DNA of 64,000 nt, taken from positions 38,045,714 through 38,109,713 of the forward strand of contig NC_083592.1 in NCBI RefSeq assembly GCF_027579695.1, written 5' to 3'. Both the position numbers and the translations under genes were made by a program. Shown piece by piece: positions 30,173 to 41,437 of this stretch (within the stretch, counting starts at the first letter, position 1; every line of letters starts with the position of its first letter). This stretch comes from Neoarius graeffei (lineage: Eukaryota > Chordata > Actinopteri > Siluriformes > Ariidae). The notes below the pieces were generated by a model. The model searched no databases, was not told the DNA's origin, and worked only from the letters and a program-made list of their open reading frames with translations.

Positions 30173-30293
30173 ATATAATTTACCAGCTGGGAGGTCTGTA
30201 TCACGAAACACCGTGACCAAGGTCTTGAAAATACTGACCGAGGCCCAGTATTTTCAAGGCAGAGGTCACTGTATTTCACGATACAGGCCGACC

Positions 30294-30665
30294 TTAAAGG
30301 AGATACGCAGAACCTTTATTTTTAAATAAATTTCTGAGTGGATAGTATCTCCATCCTTGACTCTTGTACGCTGCATAAATGGGAATAAAAAAAAAACAGT
30401 TGATCACACCGAGATTCTCGCTGACCACCGATATTTATTAGTTTAGTCCTGTGTTTCCTTTCCTTCACAACATAATGTCTTTTCTTCGCAGTTTCTGTTA
30501 CTGTAGTCGGTCTTTCATGTTTCATTTACACACTCATGTCCTCCATTTTTCTCTCCTGTTTCAAATTTGTGTTCCACAATGCCTTGTGCAAACAGGGAAA
30601 TCCCATCATGTGATGCATGATGTAGTATCTTGAACTGGGTCGTGGTGAAGCAGGAAAAAATAGCG
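30294..30665. mobile_element. second copy of the THAP/TTAA element end
   Basis: TTAAAGGAGATACGCAGAAC and the next ~100 bp (TTCTGAGTGGATAGTATCTC, GCTGCATAAATGGGAAT) match the left end at 4901-5000. No right end or THAP exon was found, so it is truncated or another deletion derivative. It abuts the hairpin unit at 30297. Confidence 0.75.
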
Positions 30666-30687
30666 GAGAATTTAGGGCCACGTGGTT

Positions 30688-30872
30688 CTTAAATCACATC
30701 CCGATCATACGGCTACACCACGCTCTTAAATCACATCCCGATCATACGGCTACACCACGCTCTTAAATCACATCCCGATCATACGGCTACACCACGCTCT
30801 TAAATCACATCCCGATCATACGGCTACACCACGCTCTTAAATCACATCCCGATCATATTGTTATACCACGCT
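30688..30872 (+). repeat. 37-bp minisatellite, five units
   Basis: Unit begins CTTAAATCACATCCCG and ends GGCTACACCACGCT, starting at 30688, 30725, 30762, 30799, 30836. The first four are identical; the fifth carries changes (ATATTGTTATACC). Confidence 0.97.
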
Positions 30873-31143
30873 CTTCAATTTGGATATATACTCGTGTTTG
30901 TTCTTCGATAAACTGAGAAACATCTCTGAACAGCTGTATCTGCGTTAGTGAATGTTGCTCATAGATACCGTATCCGTGAGGCAGAATCTCCAAGGCGACA
31001 GAGGACTACATTTATAGATCATTGTCGATTCAACTTTCTTCAGTACAGACCGATCAAAAGCTCTCAGGAGTATAAAGTGATTAAAATGACCAGGGCTGAG
31101 AAAAAAAAAACCCATACTAATTAAGTATCATAAATAAAACCCA

Positions 31144-31497
31144 GGGCGGCACGGTGGTGTAGTGGTTAGCGCTGTCGCCTCACAGCAAGAAGGTCCGGGT
31201 TCGAGCCCCGGGGCCGGCGAGGGCCTTTCTGTGCGGAGTTTGCATGTTCTCCCCGTGTCCGCGTGGGTTTCCTCCGGGTGCTCCGGTTTCCCCCACAGTC
31301 CAAAGACATGCAGGTTAGGTTAACTGGTGACTCTAAATTGACCGTAGGTGTGAATGGTTGTCTGTGTCTATGTGTCAGCCCTGTGATGACCTGGCGACTT
31401 GTCCAGGGTGTACCCCGTCTTTCGCCTATAGTCAGCTGGGATAGGCTCCAGCTTGCCTGCGACCCTGTAGAAGGATAAAGTGGCTAGATATAATGAG
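31144..31497 (+). mobile_element. SINE (main family), copy 7
   Basis: 12-bp duplication AAATAAAACCCA (31132-31143, 31498-31509). Confidence 0.94.
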
Positions 31498-31913
31498 AAA
31501 TAAAACCCAAAGTTTAGCTAACTGATGTGGAATTTATTCGATAATAACAGCTAGTATTAAGCAGGATGTTTTTGTTGACTTTTAAAAGGTATTTATTATA
31601 TTACTTTTTGCCATTTGTTCCTGTTCCCTTTGGCAGCCGTTATCAGTGTGTGTGCAGTGATGACAGGAAGTAACACAGAACAGACAACTCCAGGTGTGTA
31701 CAATGTACAATGCAACACATTCAGCTACTATTTTACATATATGGCTGATCATAAACATGTTTCATCATATGGTAATTTTGAGTTGTGACTCTTACAGTCA
31801 CTCTACAAAGGCATGTAATACTGACTCAACCCAAAGATGTCTTAGACATCCCTGTAATTGTATTTGTGTTCTATATTTGGCCTTTAAAACTGTGCGAGTC
31901 TATACAGGTTCTA

Positions 31914-33495
31914 CACTTGTGTTCAAAATAATAGCAGTCCAACACGACTAACCAGATCAGTCACTGTTTTTGGTGGAAATTATATTACTACATGGCAAAT
32001 AATTTACCAGTAGGTGTAGTAGAGTCATAGAAAACCAACAGACCCAACATTCATGATATGCATGCTCCTGAGTCTGTGTAATCGAATAATTAAGTGAAAG
32101 GGACGTGTTCAAAATAATAGCAGTGTGGAGTTCAATTAGTGAGATCATTCATTCTGTGAAAAAACAGGTGTCAGTCAGGTGGCCCTAATTTAAGGATGAA
32201 GCCAGCACATGTTATACATCCATTTCTCTCTGAAAACCTGAGAAACATGGGTCGTTCCAGACATTGTTCAGAAGAACAGCGTGCTTTGATTAAAACGTTG
32301 ATTGGAGAGGTAAAACGTATACTGTAAAGAAGTGCAGAAAATGATGGGCTGCTCGGCTAAAATGATCTCCAGTGCTTTAAAATGGACAGCAAAACCAGAG
32401 AGACGTGGCAGAAAACAGAAGACTACCATTCGAATGGATCGAAGAATAGCCAGAATGGCAAAGACTCAGCCAATGATCAGCTCCAGGGTGATCAAAGACG
32501 GTCTGAAGTTACCTGCGAGTACTGTGACAATTAGAAGATGCCTGTGTGAAGCTAATCTATCGGCAAGAAGCTCCCGCAAAGTTCCACTGTTAAAAAAAAG
32601 ACGTGCTGAAGAGGATACAATTTGCCAAAGAGCACATCGACTGGCCTAAAGAGAAATGGAAAAACATTTTGTGGACTGATGAAAGTAAAATTGTTCTTTT
32701 GGGTCCAAGAGCCGCAGACAGTTTTTCAGACGACCCCCAAACACTGAATTCAAGCCACAGTACACTCTGAAGACAGTGAAGCATGGTGGTGCAAGCATCA
32801 TGATATGGGAATGTTTCTCTTACTGTGGTGTTGGGCCCATTTATCACATACCAGGGATCATGGACCAGTTTGCATATATCAAAATACTTGAGGAGGTCAT
32901 GTTGCCTTATGCTGAAGAGGAAATGCCCTTGAAATGGGTGTTTCAACAAGACAACGACCCCAAACACACCAGTAAGCGAGCAGCATCAGGGTTCAAGACC
33001 AACAAAATGAAAGTTATGGAGTGGCCATCCCAATCCCCGGACCTTAATCCGATAGAAAACTTGTGGGGTGACATCAAAAATGCTGTTTCTGAGGCAAAAC
33101 CAAGAAATGCAGAGGAATTGTGGAATGTTGTCAAATCATCCTGGGCTGGAATACCTGTTCACAGGTGCCAGAAGTTCTCAGAAACCGTGGTTATACAACT
33201 AAATATTAGTTTAGTGATTCACAGGAATACTAAATCCTTAAGATTTTTTCAGTTTATACAGTAAATATTTGGAGTTTGTAATGAAAAATGCAGACACTGC
33301 TATTTTTTTGAACAGCCCAGTGTTCATTTTTCTTCATTTTCTGTAAAGTAATTAAAATATTCATACATTTTTCTTCATGTTTTGATGTAGAATATAATGT
33401 GCAGTGTTCCCAGTGCATGGAAATAAAAACTATTATAAGGATTTTGAGCCTTACTCACGTTTTTAAACACACTGCTATGATTTTGAACACAACTG
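31914..33495 (+). mobile_element. Tc1/mariner element with IR/DR ends (1582 bp)
   Basis: TA on both sides (31912-31913, 33496-33497). Outer end CACTTGTGTTCAAAATAATA and an inner direct repeat GTGTTCAAAATAATAGCAGT at about 32106; right end GCTATGATTTTGAACACAAC. Two transposase-binding repeats per end is the IR/DR plan of active fish Tc1 elements. Confidence 0.93.
32247..33264 (+). pseudogene. Tc1 transposase, frameshifted
   Basis: Begins MGRSRHCSEEQRALIKTLIG at 32247; frame lost near 32320, regained [18 protein letters not shown], lost again around 32600-32700, and regained at 32776. Catalytic triad present: [32 protein letters not shown]. Stop at 33264. Inactive because of multiple frameshifts. 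Confidence 0.9.
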
Positions 33496-33538
33496 TATAT
33501 CTGTTCTAATCCCCAACACAACAGTTTTCAGTTCGGCG

Positions 33539-34112
33539 ATGGAGTTCACTGCTGAAGAATTGGTGTGGCTGCTGAACATATCGTCAGAGGTAGGCATACA
33601 ATTTTATCTCTTGTTATCTGGGAAATATATGAGATAACCGTTAAAGGTCGTTTCCACTAGACAGCTCAGCAAATTACCCATGATGCTGCATTTTTTTTTT
33701 ACTATTTCCATGACCCAGTGAGCTAAACTGTACCCAAGTACCATACTGAACTTGGTTAGTTTTCTATGCAAATCAAGCCAGGATATATGCATGGAGCTTT
33801 AAAAAAAAAAAAGTACAGACTGCTGATTAGATGGCGGGATTATGATCAGGCTGGTAGTTTTGAAAGTGCTAACATTCATCTTTGATGATCACATTAAAGG
33901 TACCTGCTGGTAAACTCACCCCAGAGGAAGAGTTCTGGTGCGAGCTGGCAAAGCCGAAGACAGCAACAGAGGCCCAGCTGTTCCAGCAACTGGCCTCCAT
34001 ACGCTTTGGCTTGACTGATCCTGCCACCTCCGGCACTGACATGCTAACAACCATAGTACAAATGTGTTCAGAAAATCAAAAAATTCTTGCTATCAAGATG
34101 TCTCCAAAATGA
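33539..34112 (+). CDS. possible two-exon gene, 87 residues, unknown
   Basis: Exon 33539-33589, MEFTAEELVWLLNISSE, ends at a GTAGGC donor in phase 0. Exon 33900-34112 follows acceptor ATTAAAG in phase 0 with 70 more codons (VPAGKLTPEEEFWCELAKPK ... AIKMSPK) and stop TGA. The joined frame is open and has a balanced, protein-like composition, unlike the repeat shadows around it. No domain recognised. It lies between a Tc1 element and a LINE, so it could be an exapted gene piece, a pseudogene, or chance. Confidence 0.35.
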
Positions 34113-34275
34113 GGATGAACCATACTCTTACAATGAACTTTGGTGCTTCAAATGCCAAGAAAAAGCACATTTCTCTGTGTACAGATAAATGAAAAGTGAT
34201 CTTACTCTAGATCACTAAATATGGGAAACACATCATACCATTTCGGTCAACTAAAACCAAATATGTCTTGAAACT

Positions 34276-35287
34276 GTGAGGAGCTACTTAAGCAACAGGC
34301 AGCAATTTGTAAAAATTGGAGATCACACATCTGATTATTTGCCCATAACATGTGGAGTACCGCAAGGGTCTGTCTTAGGTCCTAAACTGTTTATATTGTA
34401 CATTAATGACTTATGTAATGTATCATGTATAATGAAATGCATTTTATTTGCCGATGATACAAACATCTTTTGCGCCAGGGACAATGCACAGCAGCTTATG
34501 GAGACAATCACAACCGAAATTAATAAATTAAAAAGGTGGTTTAATGTAAACAAATTGTCATTGAATTTGAGTAAAACAAAGATTATGTTATTTGGAAAAT
34601 ATAAGTCAAACCCTCAAGTTGAATTGAAAATTGACAACATAACCATAGAAAGAGTTTATGAAATAAAATTTCTGGGTGTGATTGTTGATCATAAAATCTG
34701 CTGGAAACCACATATTAATCATGTTAAAGCAAAAATAGCAAAGATTACTGCAATTTTGGGGAAATCAAGACACATTCTGGACTATAAACCACTACATACT
34801 CTGTATAATGCACTCATACTTCCATATCTGAGCTACTGTGTGGAGATATGGGGTAATACCTACAAATCTAACCTGCAGCCGTTATGCACATTACAAAAAA
34901 AGAGCAATAAGAATTGTCAATAATACGGGATATCTTGAGCATACAAATGCATTATTCGTAAAAGTACACGCTCTGAAATTCACTGATCTGGTTAAACACA
35001 GGACTGCACAAATTATGTATAAAGCAAGACATAACCTTCTTCCGGGTGAGGTACAAAATACGTTTATGGAAAGGCAGGGTGGGTATAACCTGAGAGGGGA
35101 AATGAATTTTAAGAGAGTAAATATTAGAACAACTATGAAAAGTATGTGCATAACAGTCTGTGGGGTGAAATTGTGGAATGGTCTGGATAATGAACTCAAA
35201 AACAGCACCAACATAAAATTGTTTAAAAAATTATATAAAAACATGTTACTAAAAATATATGAGAATGAGGACAGGCAGACTATATAG
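34276..35287 (+). pseudogene. LINE reverse transcriptase, C-terminal part, one frameshift
   Basis: Contains GVPQGSVLGPKLFILYIND and the catalytic FADD box (FADDTNIF), then the thumb region (LNLSKTKIMLFG, FLGVIVDHKICW). One base is off in an A-run near 34896; the frame resumes as LQKRAIRIVNNTGYLEH and ends at the stop after NEDRQTI (35287). Otherwise open. Confidence 0.9.
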
Positions 35288-35453
35288 GTGATGATGAAAT
35301 TGAGAGTAAGTCTGTGACTGGTCTTCTTGTATTTTGTGTATAGTTATAGGTATGTGTATATGTATGTACTCTATAGATGTATTGTATGTGTGTATATATG
35401 CATAACATAAGTATCTGTATATATGATTTGATTTGGTCGATATTATACCATGT

Positions 35454-35804
35454 GGCGGCTAGTGGTGTAGTGGTTAGCGCTGTTGCCTCACAGCAAGAAG
35501 GTCCTGGGTTCGAGCCCCAGGGCCGGCGAGGGCCTTTCTGTGTGGAGTTTGCATGTTCTCCCCGTGTCCGCGTGGGTGTGCTCCGGTTTCCCCCACAGTT
35601 CAAAGACATGCAGGTTAGGTTAACCGGTGACTCTAAATTGACCGTAGGTGTGAATGGTTGTCTGTGTCTATGTGTCAGCCCTGTGATGACCTGGTGACTT
35701 GTCCAGGGTGTACCCCGCCTTTTGCCCGTAGTCAGCTGGGATAGGCTCCAGCTTGCCTGCGACCCTGTAGAACAGGATAAAGCGGCTAGAGATAATGAGA
35801 TGAG
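35454..35804 (+). mobile_element. SINE (main family), copy 8
   Basis: ATTATACCATGT on both sides (35442-35453, 35805-35816). Inserted in the LINE 3' UTR. Confidence 0.93.
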
Positions 35805-35864
35805 ATTATACCATGTTGGTATGTTTTCTTTTTGTTTGTTGCTTTTGTTTTCTTTTGTATATAT

Positions 35865-37470
35865 ACAACCCCGATTCCAAAAAAGTTGGGACAAAGTACA
35901 ATTTGTAAATAAAAACGGAATGCAATAATTTACAAATCTCAAAAACTGATATTGTATTCACAATAGAACATAGACAACATATCAAATGTTGAAAGTGAGA
36001 CATTTGGAAATTTCATGCCAAATATTGGCTCATTTGAAATTTCATGACAGCAACACATCTCAAAAAAGTTGGGATGGGGCAATAAGAGGCTGGAAAAGTT
36101 AAAAGTACAAAAAAGGAACAGCTGGAGGACCAAATTGCAACTCATTAGGTCAATTGGCAATAGGTCATTAACATGACTGGGTATAAAAAGAGCATCTTGG
36201 AGTGGCAGCGGCTCTCAGAAGTAAAGATGGGAAGAGGATCACCAATCCCCCTAATTCTGCACCGACAAATAGTGGAGCAATATCAGAAAGGAGTTCGACA
36301 GTGTAAAATTGCAAAGAGTTTGAACATATCATCATCTACAGTGCATAATATCATCAAAAGATTCAGAGAATCTGGAAGAATCTCTGCGCGTAAGGGTCAA
36401 GGCCGGAAAACTGTACTGGGTGCCCGTGATCTTCGGGCCCTTAGACGGCACTGCATCACATACAGGCATGCTTCTGTATTGGAAATCACAAAATGGGCTC
36501 AGGAATATTTCCAGAGAACATTATCTGTGAACACAATTCACCTTGCCATCTGTTGTTGCCAGCTAAAACTCTATAGTTCAAAGATGAAGCTGTATCTAAA
36601 CATGATCCAGAAGCGCGGACGTCTTCTCTGGGCCAAGGCTCATTTAAAATGGACTGTGGCAAAGTGGAAAACTGTTCTGTGGTCAGACGAATCAAAATTT
36701 GAAGTTCTTTATGGAAATCAGGGACGCCGTGTCGTTCGGACTAAAGAGGAGAAGGACGACCCAAGTTGTTATCAGCGCTCAGTTCAGAAGCCTGCATCTC
36801 TGATGGTATGGGGTTGCATTAGTGCGTGTGGCATGGGCAGCTTACACATCTAGAAAGACACCATCAGTGCTGAAAGGTATATCCAGGTTCTAGAGCAACA
36901 TATGCTCCCATCCAGACAACGTCTCTTTCAGGGAAGACCTTACATTTTCCAACATGACAATGCCAAACCACATACTGCATCAATTACAGCATCATGGCTG
37001 CGTAGAAGAAGGGTCCGGGTACTGAATTGGCCAGCCTGCAGTCCAGATCTTTCACCCATAGAAAACATTTGGCACATAATAAAACGGAAGATACGACAAA
37101 AAAGACCTAAGACAGTTGAGCAACTAGAATCCTACATTAGACAAGAATGGGTTAACATTCCTCTCCCTTAACTTGAGCAACTTGTCTCCTCAGTCCCCAG
37201 ACGTTTACAGACTGTTGTAAAGAGAAAAGGGGATGTCTCACAGTGGGAAACATGGCCTTGTCCCAACTTTTTTGAGATGTGTTGTTGTCATGAAATTTAA
37301 AATCACCTAATTTTTCTCTTTAAATGATACATTTGCTCAGTTTAAACATTTGATATGTCATCTATGTTCTATTCTGAATAAAATATGGAATTTTGAAACT
37401 TCCACATCATTGCATTCCGTTTTTATTTACAATTTGTACTTTGTCCCAACTTTTTTGGAATCGGGGTTGT
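35865..37470 (+). mobile_element. Tc1/mariner element with IR/DR ends in the LINE
   Basis: Left end ACAACCCCGATTCC, right end GGAATCGGGGTTGT; TIRs of ~200 bp. Each end has two copies of AAAAAAGTTGGGAC: outer at about 35877 and inner at about 36063, mirrored at about 37260 and 37445. Confidence 0.94.
36173..37171 (+). pseudogene. Tc1-like transposase, one internal stop
   Basis: Reads from [20 protein letters not shown]; a second ATG ([18 protein letters not shown]) is the likelier start. HTH region [20 protein letters not shown], then [12 protein letters not shown] (D1), a TAG at 36851-36853, then QHDNAKPHTA (D2) and SPDLSPIENIW (E). The end is also cut short at PLP-stop. It is nearly intact, with no frameshift noticed before the TAG. 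Confidence 0.93.
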
Positions 37471-37678
37471 AGTTTATTATGGCGGAAAGTGACGTTTGAT
37501 TAGCGGTGGTATAGAGGGTTAGGATTGGATAAGTTATTACTTCTTCCTAATCCTTTCCGAACATTATTATGTTACTGCCTTGTGGCTACGCTATTCTGTT
37601 TGTTTATGATGATGTTTTGATTATTGCATTTTTTATTTAATTTTTTTTATTTTTATATCTTTCTTCTTTATTGTTCAG

Positions 37679-37681
37679 AAT

Positions 37682-37716
<35 letters not shown>
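37679..37716 (+). repeat. (AATC)n LINE tail
   Basis: About nine AATC repeats ending the LINE 3' UTR. Confidence 0.9.
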
Positions 37717-37793
37717 TTGATGAGCTATTGTTCATGGGATAGGCTTTAGAGCCAGCATGACCTGGCCAGAATAAAGCAATGAAGACCAAATAT

Positions 37794-39166
37794 ACTAGAG
37801 CGGCTATATCGACACCTTAACGATCTTTTGGCCATTGCAAAAGTAGAAAAGACTTTCAATACGTAAATTGTGCCTGAATAATTACTCAAATTTCCACTGG
37901 AAAAAAAAGAAATGAGTTGATTCCTGATTACTTAGCGCGTCAGATCATGTGACACCGTGCCACAATTATCGACACCTTTGTCCACAGTTATAGACATCCA
38001 GATGATTATTTTTTTTTTTAAAAAAAATCAGTATGTGGTATTAACAAAACATAGTTTTTATTTTAAATTTGTTTACATAGACTTATATTTAGTACAAAAT
38101 ATTTTTATATAAATATATTGATGGGGTGCTTACAGAAATGAGGAAGTAATTCTAATGTTTGTAAAGAAATGAACTGATAATGTTTAACTGATAATGTCAG
38201 AAAATCTTTGTTCCACTTTCTACCCACTTTCTTGGTATTTCCTGAGATCACATTTTGCTAATTGTTTGTTGTTGTTTGTATTAATTTCTAGTTTTGTCGT
38301 TTACCAATAAATGCCAACAGGCAATTAACATTGTAACCACATAAAAATTCAGGTCAAAGGTCGCATGTCATTCCTCGAAACAAAACTTTATATTTTTACA
38401 TCTAAAAATATAAAATGTCTTCTGATATTGTAATATGTGGTAGATATTTACAACAAACTGCAAAAATATTTTCTGAATGGAATAGAAAAATCTGAATATT
38501 TCAAGTATGTAATTTGTTGATATGCTAGGAATTTAATTCTGATCTAATTCTATTTATTTCAAAAGGATTCCAAATACTCTACAAACATTCCATTCTGTTA
38601 TGAATCAGAAAAAAAATGTAAATCGCAGCACTTTTATTTTTTAAAGTACTTCATGTACTTCAATGGTACACAAAGATCGATCCATAACAGTTGTAAATGT
38701 CACTTAATTCCACAGGGTGTCGATAATGGTGGACACCGGTGAAAATGATCACTATTGTCGACACTTCACGTGACTTCTCAAACACGTGTTTGGATACAAA
38801 ATGGTGACTGTCAAATGAAAGAGTAAGAAACAAAGTAGGTTTTGGCAAGGAGATCATGAAATATCAGTGAATCTGATAAGTAAAAACATGTCCATGATCT
38901 TGCCACCATGCTTACCTGCGATGATAACGTCCGCGTTTTCGTCAAATTGCTGATCATGCTAAAAAAAATTCCATCTCAGGTAACAAGCTGTGTCATCAGA
39001 CAATAAGATCAAAGGGTGAGGGGGGGTGGGGTGTCTTCCGGTTGATTAATTAACCAATAATAACTGTTAGTGAAACTCACCTTTGTAAAATTGTTGTTTA
39101 CTGGTAAATCTGAAAATCTGGTGTCGATAATTATGGACTGTTGATAATTGTAGCCGCCGCTCTAGT
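37794..39166. mobile_element. 1.4-kb TIR element with TATCGACAC motifs
   Basis: Ends ACTAGAGCGGC / GCCGCTCTAGT, TAT on both sides (37791-37793, 39167-39169). The motif (A)TATCGACACC recurs at about 37806 and 37966, and inverted (GGTGTCGATAATNATGGAC) at about 38717 and 39119, with a weaker copy near 38756. No transposase frame. Probably a deletion derivative of an unknown autonomous partner. Confidence 0.78.
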
Positions 39167-39237
39167 TATAAAATATGATGCCTGATAAAATTTCCATCAT
39201 TGTACCTGCTAGTCTTGAACATGTGTGTGTGTGTGTA

Positions 39238-40845
39238 CAGTGGTGCTTGAAAGTTTGTGAACCCTTTAGAATTTTCTATATTTCTGCATAAATATGATCT
39301 AAAACATCATCGGATTTTCACACAAGTCCTAAAAGCAGATAAAGAGAACCCAGTTAAACAAATGAGACAGAAATATTATACTTGCTCATTTATTTATTGA
39401 AGAAAATGATCCAATATTACATATCTGTGAGTGGCAAAAGTATGTGAACCTTTGCTTTCAGTATCTGGTGTGACCCCCTTGTGCAGCGATAACTGCAACT
39501 AAATGTTTGCGGTAACTGTTGATCAGTCCTGCACACCGGCTTGGAGGAATTTTAGCCCATTCCTCCATACAGAACAGCTTCAACTCTGGGATGTTGGTGG
39601 GTTTCCTCACATGAACTACTCACTTCAGGTCCTTCCACAACATTTCGATTGGATTAAAGTCAGGACTTTGACTTGGCCATTCCAAAACATTAACTTTATT
39701 CTTCTTTAACCATTCTTTGGTAGAACGACTTGTGTGCTTAGGGCCGGTGACTTGCTGCATGGCCCACCTTCTCTTGAGATTCAGTTCATGGACAGATGTC
39801 CTGACATTTTCCTTTAGAATTTGCTGGTATAATTCAGAATTCATTGTTCCATCAATGATGGCAAGCCATCCTGGCCCAGATGCAGCAAAACAGGCCCAAA
39901 CCATGATACTACCACAATCATGTTTCACAGATGGGATAAGGTTCTTATGCTGGAATGCAGTGTTTTCCTTTCTCCAAACATAAAGCTTCTCATTTAAACC
40001 AAAAAGTTCTATTTTGGTCTCATCCGTCCACAAAACATTTGTCCAATAGCCTTCTGGCTTGTCCACATGATCTTTAGCAGACTGTAGACAAGCAGCAATG
40101 TTCTTTTTGGAGAGCAGTGGCTTTCTCCTTGCAGCCCTGCCATGCACACCATTGTTGTTCAGTGTTTTCCTGATGGTGGACTCATGAACATTAACATTAG
40201 CCAATGTGAGAGAGGCCTTCAGTTGCTTAGAAGTTATCCTGGGGTCCGTTGTGACCTCGCCGACTATTACACGCCTTGCTCTTGGAGTGATCTTTGTTGG
40301 TCGCCCACTCCTGGGGAGGGTAACAATGGTCTTGAGTTTCCTCCATTTGTACACAGTCTGTCTGTCTGTGGATTGGTGGAGTCCAAACTCTTTAGAGATG
40401 GTTTTGTAATGTTTTCCAGCCTGATGAGCATCAGCAACACTTTTTCTGAGGTCCTCAGAAATCTCCTTTGTTCGTGCCATGATACACTTCCACAAACATG
40501 TGTTGTGAAGATCAGACTTTGATAGATCCTTGTTCTTTAAATAAAACAGGGTGCCCACTCACACCTGAGTGTCATCCCATTGATTGAAAACATCTGACTC
40601 TAATTTCACCTTCAAATTAACTGCTAATCCTAGAGGTTCACATACTTTTGCCACTCACAGATATGTAATATTGGATCATTTTCCTCAATAAATAAATGAC
40701 CAAGTATAATATTTTTTGTCTCATTTGTTTAACTGGGTTCTCTTTATCTACTTTTAGGACTTGTGTGAAAATCTGATGATGTTTTAGGTCATATTTGTGC
40801 AAAAATATAGAAAATTCTAAAGGGTTCACAAACTTTCAAGCACCA

Positions 40846-40848
<3 letters not shown>
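39238..40848 (-). mobile_element. Tc1/mariner element, copy B of the 15527 family
   Basis: Same ends (CAGTGGTGCTTGAAAGTTTG). Inserted between a GT run and a TA run; TA left at 39236-39237, right side altered to TG. 1611 bp. Confidence 0.95.
39509..40481 (-). pseudogene. Tc1 transposase, copy B, nonsense and lost catalytic Asp
   Basis: Open from MARTKEISEDLRKSVADAHQ to LWKDLK, where CGA has become TGA (near 39618). D1 ([11 protein letters not shown]) and E (SPDFNPIEMLW) are present, but the D2 box reads QQVTGPKHTS instead of [10 protein letters not shown] as in copy A: the second catalytic Asp is gone. The remaining ~55 C-terminal codons follow to 39509 or so. Confidence 0.92.

Positions 40849-40849
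<1 letters not shown>

Positions 40850-40901
<52 letters not shown>
40850..40901. repeat. (TA)n microsatellite
   Basis: TA run at the right border of the Tc1 copy B, grading into TG. Confidence 0.93.
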
Positions 40902-40909
<8 letters not shown>

Positions 40910-41052
40910 ATTTATGTATATAATGCATAGATAAAGTTCAGGAATAAAAAGTCTTACGGCTGTAAAAACAGGCAAAATAATCTTGTACATATTTATGTAA
41001 TGATTCTAATGTTTTAGACAAGCAATTGGCTTATATTCGTAAATCTATGTGT

Positions 41053-41428
41053 GGGCGGCACGGTGGTGTAGTGGTTAGTGTTGTCGCCTCACAGCAAGAA
41101 GGTCCGGGTTCGAGCCCCGTGGCCGGCGAGGGCCTTTCTGTGTGGAGTTTTCATGTTCTCCCCGTGTCCACGTGGGTTTCCTCCGGGTGCTCCGGTTTCC
41201 CCCACAGTCCAAAGACATGCAGGTTAGGTTAACTGGTGACTCTAAATTGACCGTAGGTGTGAATGTGAGTGTGAATGGTTGTCTGTGTCTATGTGTCAGC
41301 CCTGTGATGACCTGGCGACTTGTCCAGGGTGTACCCCGCCTTTCGCCCGTAGTCAGCTGGGATAGGCTCCAGCTTGCCTGCGACCCTGTAGAACAGGATA
41401 AAGCGGCTAGAGATAATGAGATGAGATG
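41053..41428 (+). mobile_element. SINE (main family), copy 9
   Basis: Full length. Flanks AAATCTATGTG (41041) and AAATCTGTG (41429) are an imperfect duplication. Confidence 0.92.
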
Positions 41429-41437
41429 AAATCTGTG

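Larger units (their letters stand above)
34263..37716 (+). mobile_element. non-LTR retrotransposon (L2/CR1/Rex-like), 5'-truncated, with nested inserts
   Basis: Reverse transcriptase fragment at 34276-35287, then 3' UTR ending in a CAAT-type tail (37679-37716). It is split by a SINE (35454-35804) and a Tc1 element (35865-37470). The 5' part with the endonuclease is missing. The clade is inferred from the RT boxes. Confidence 0.8.
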
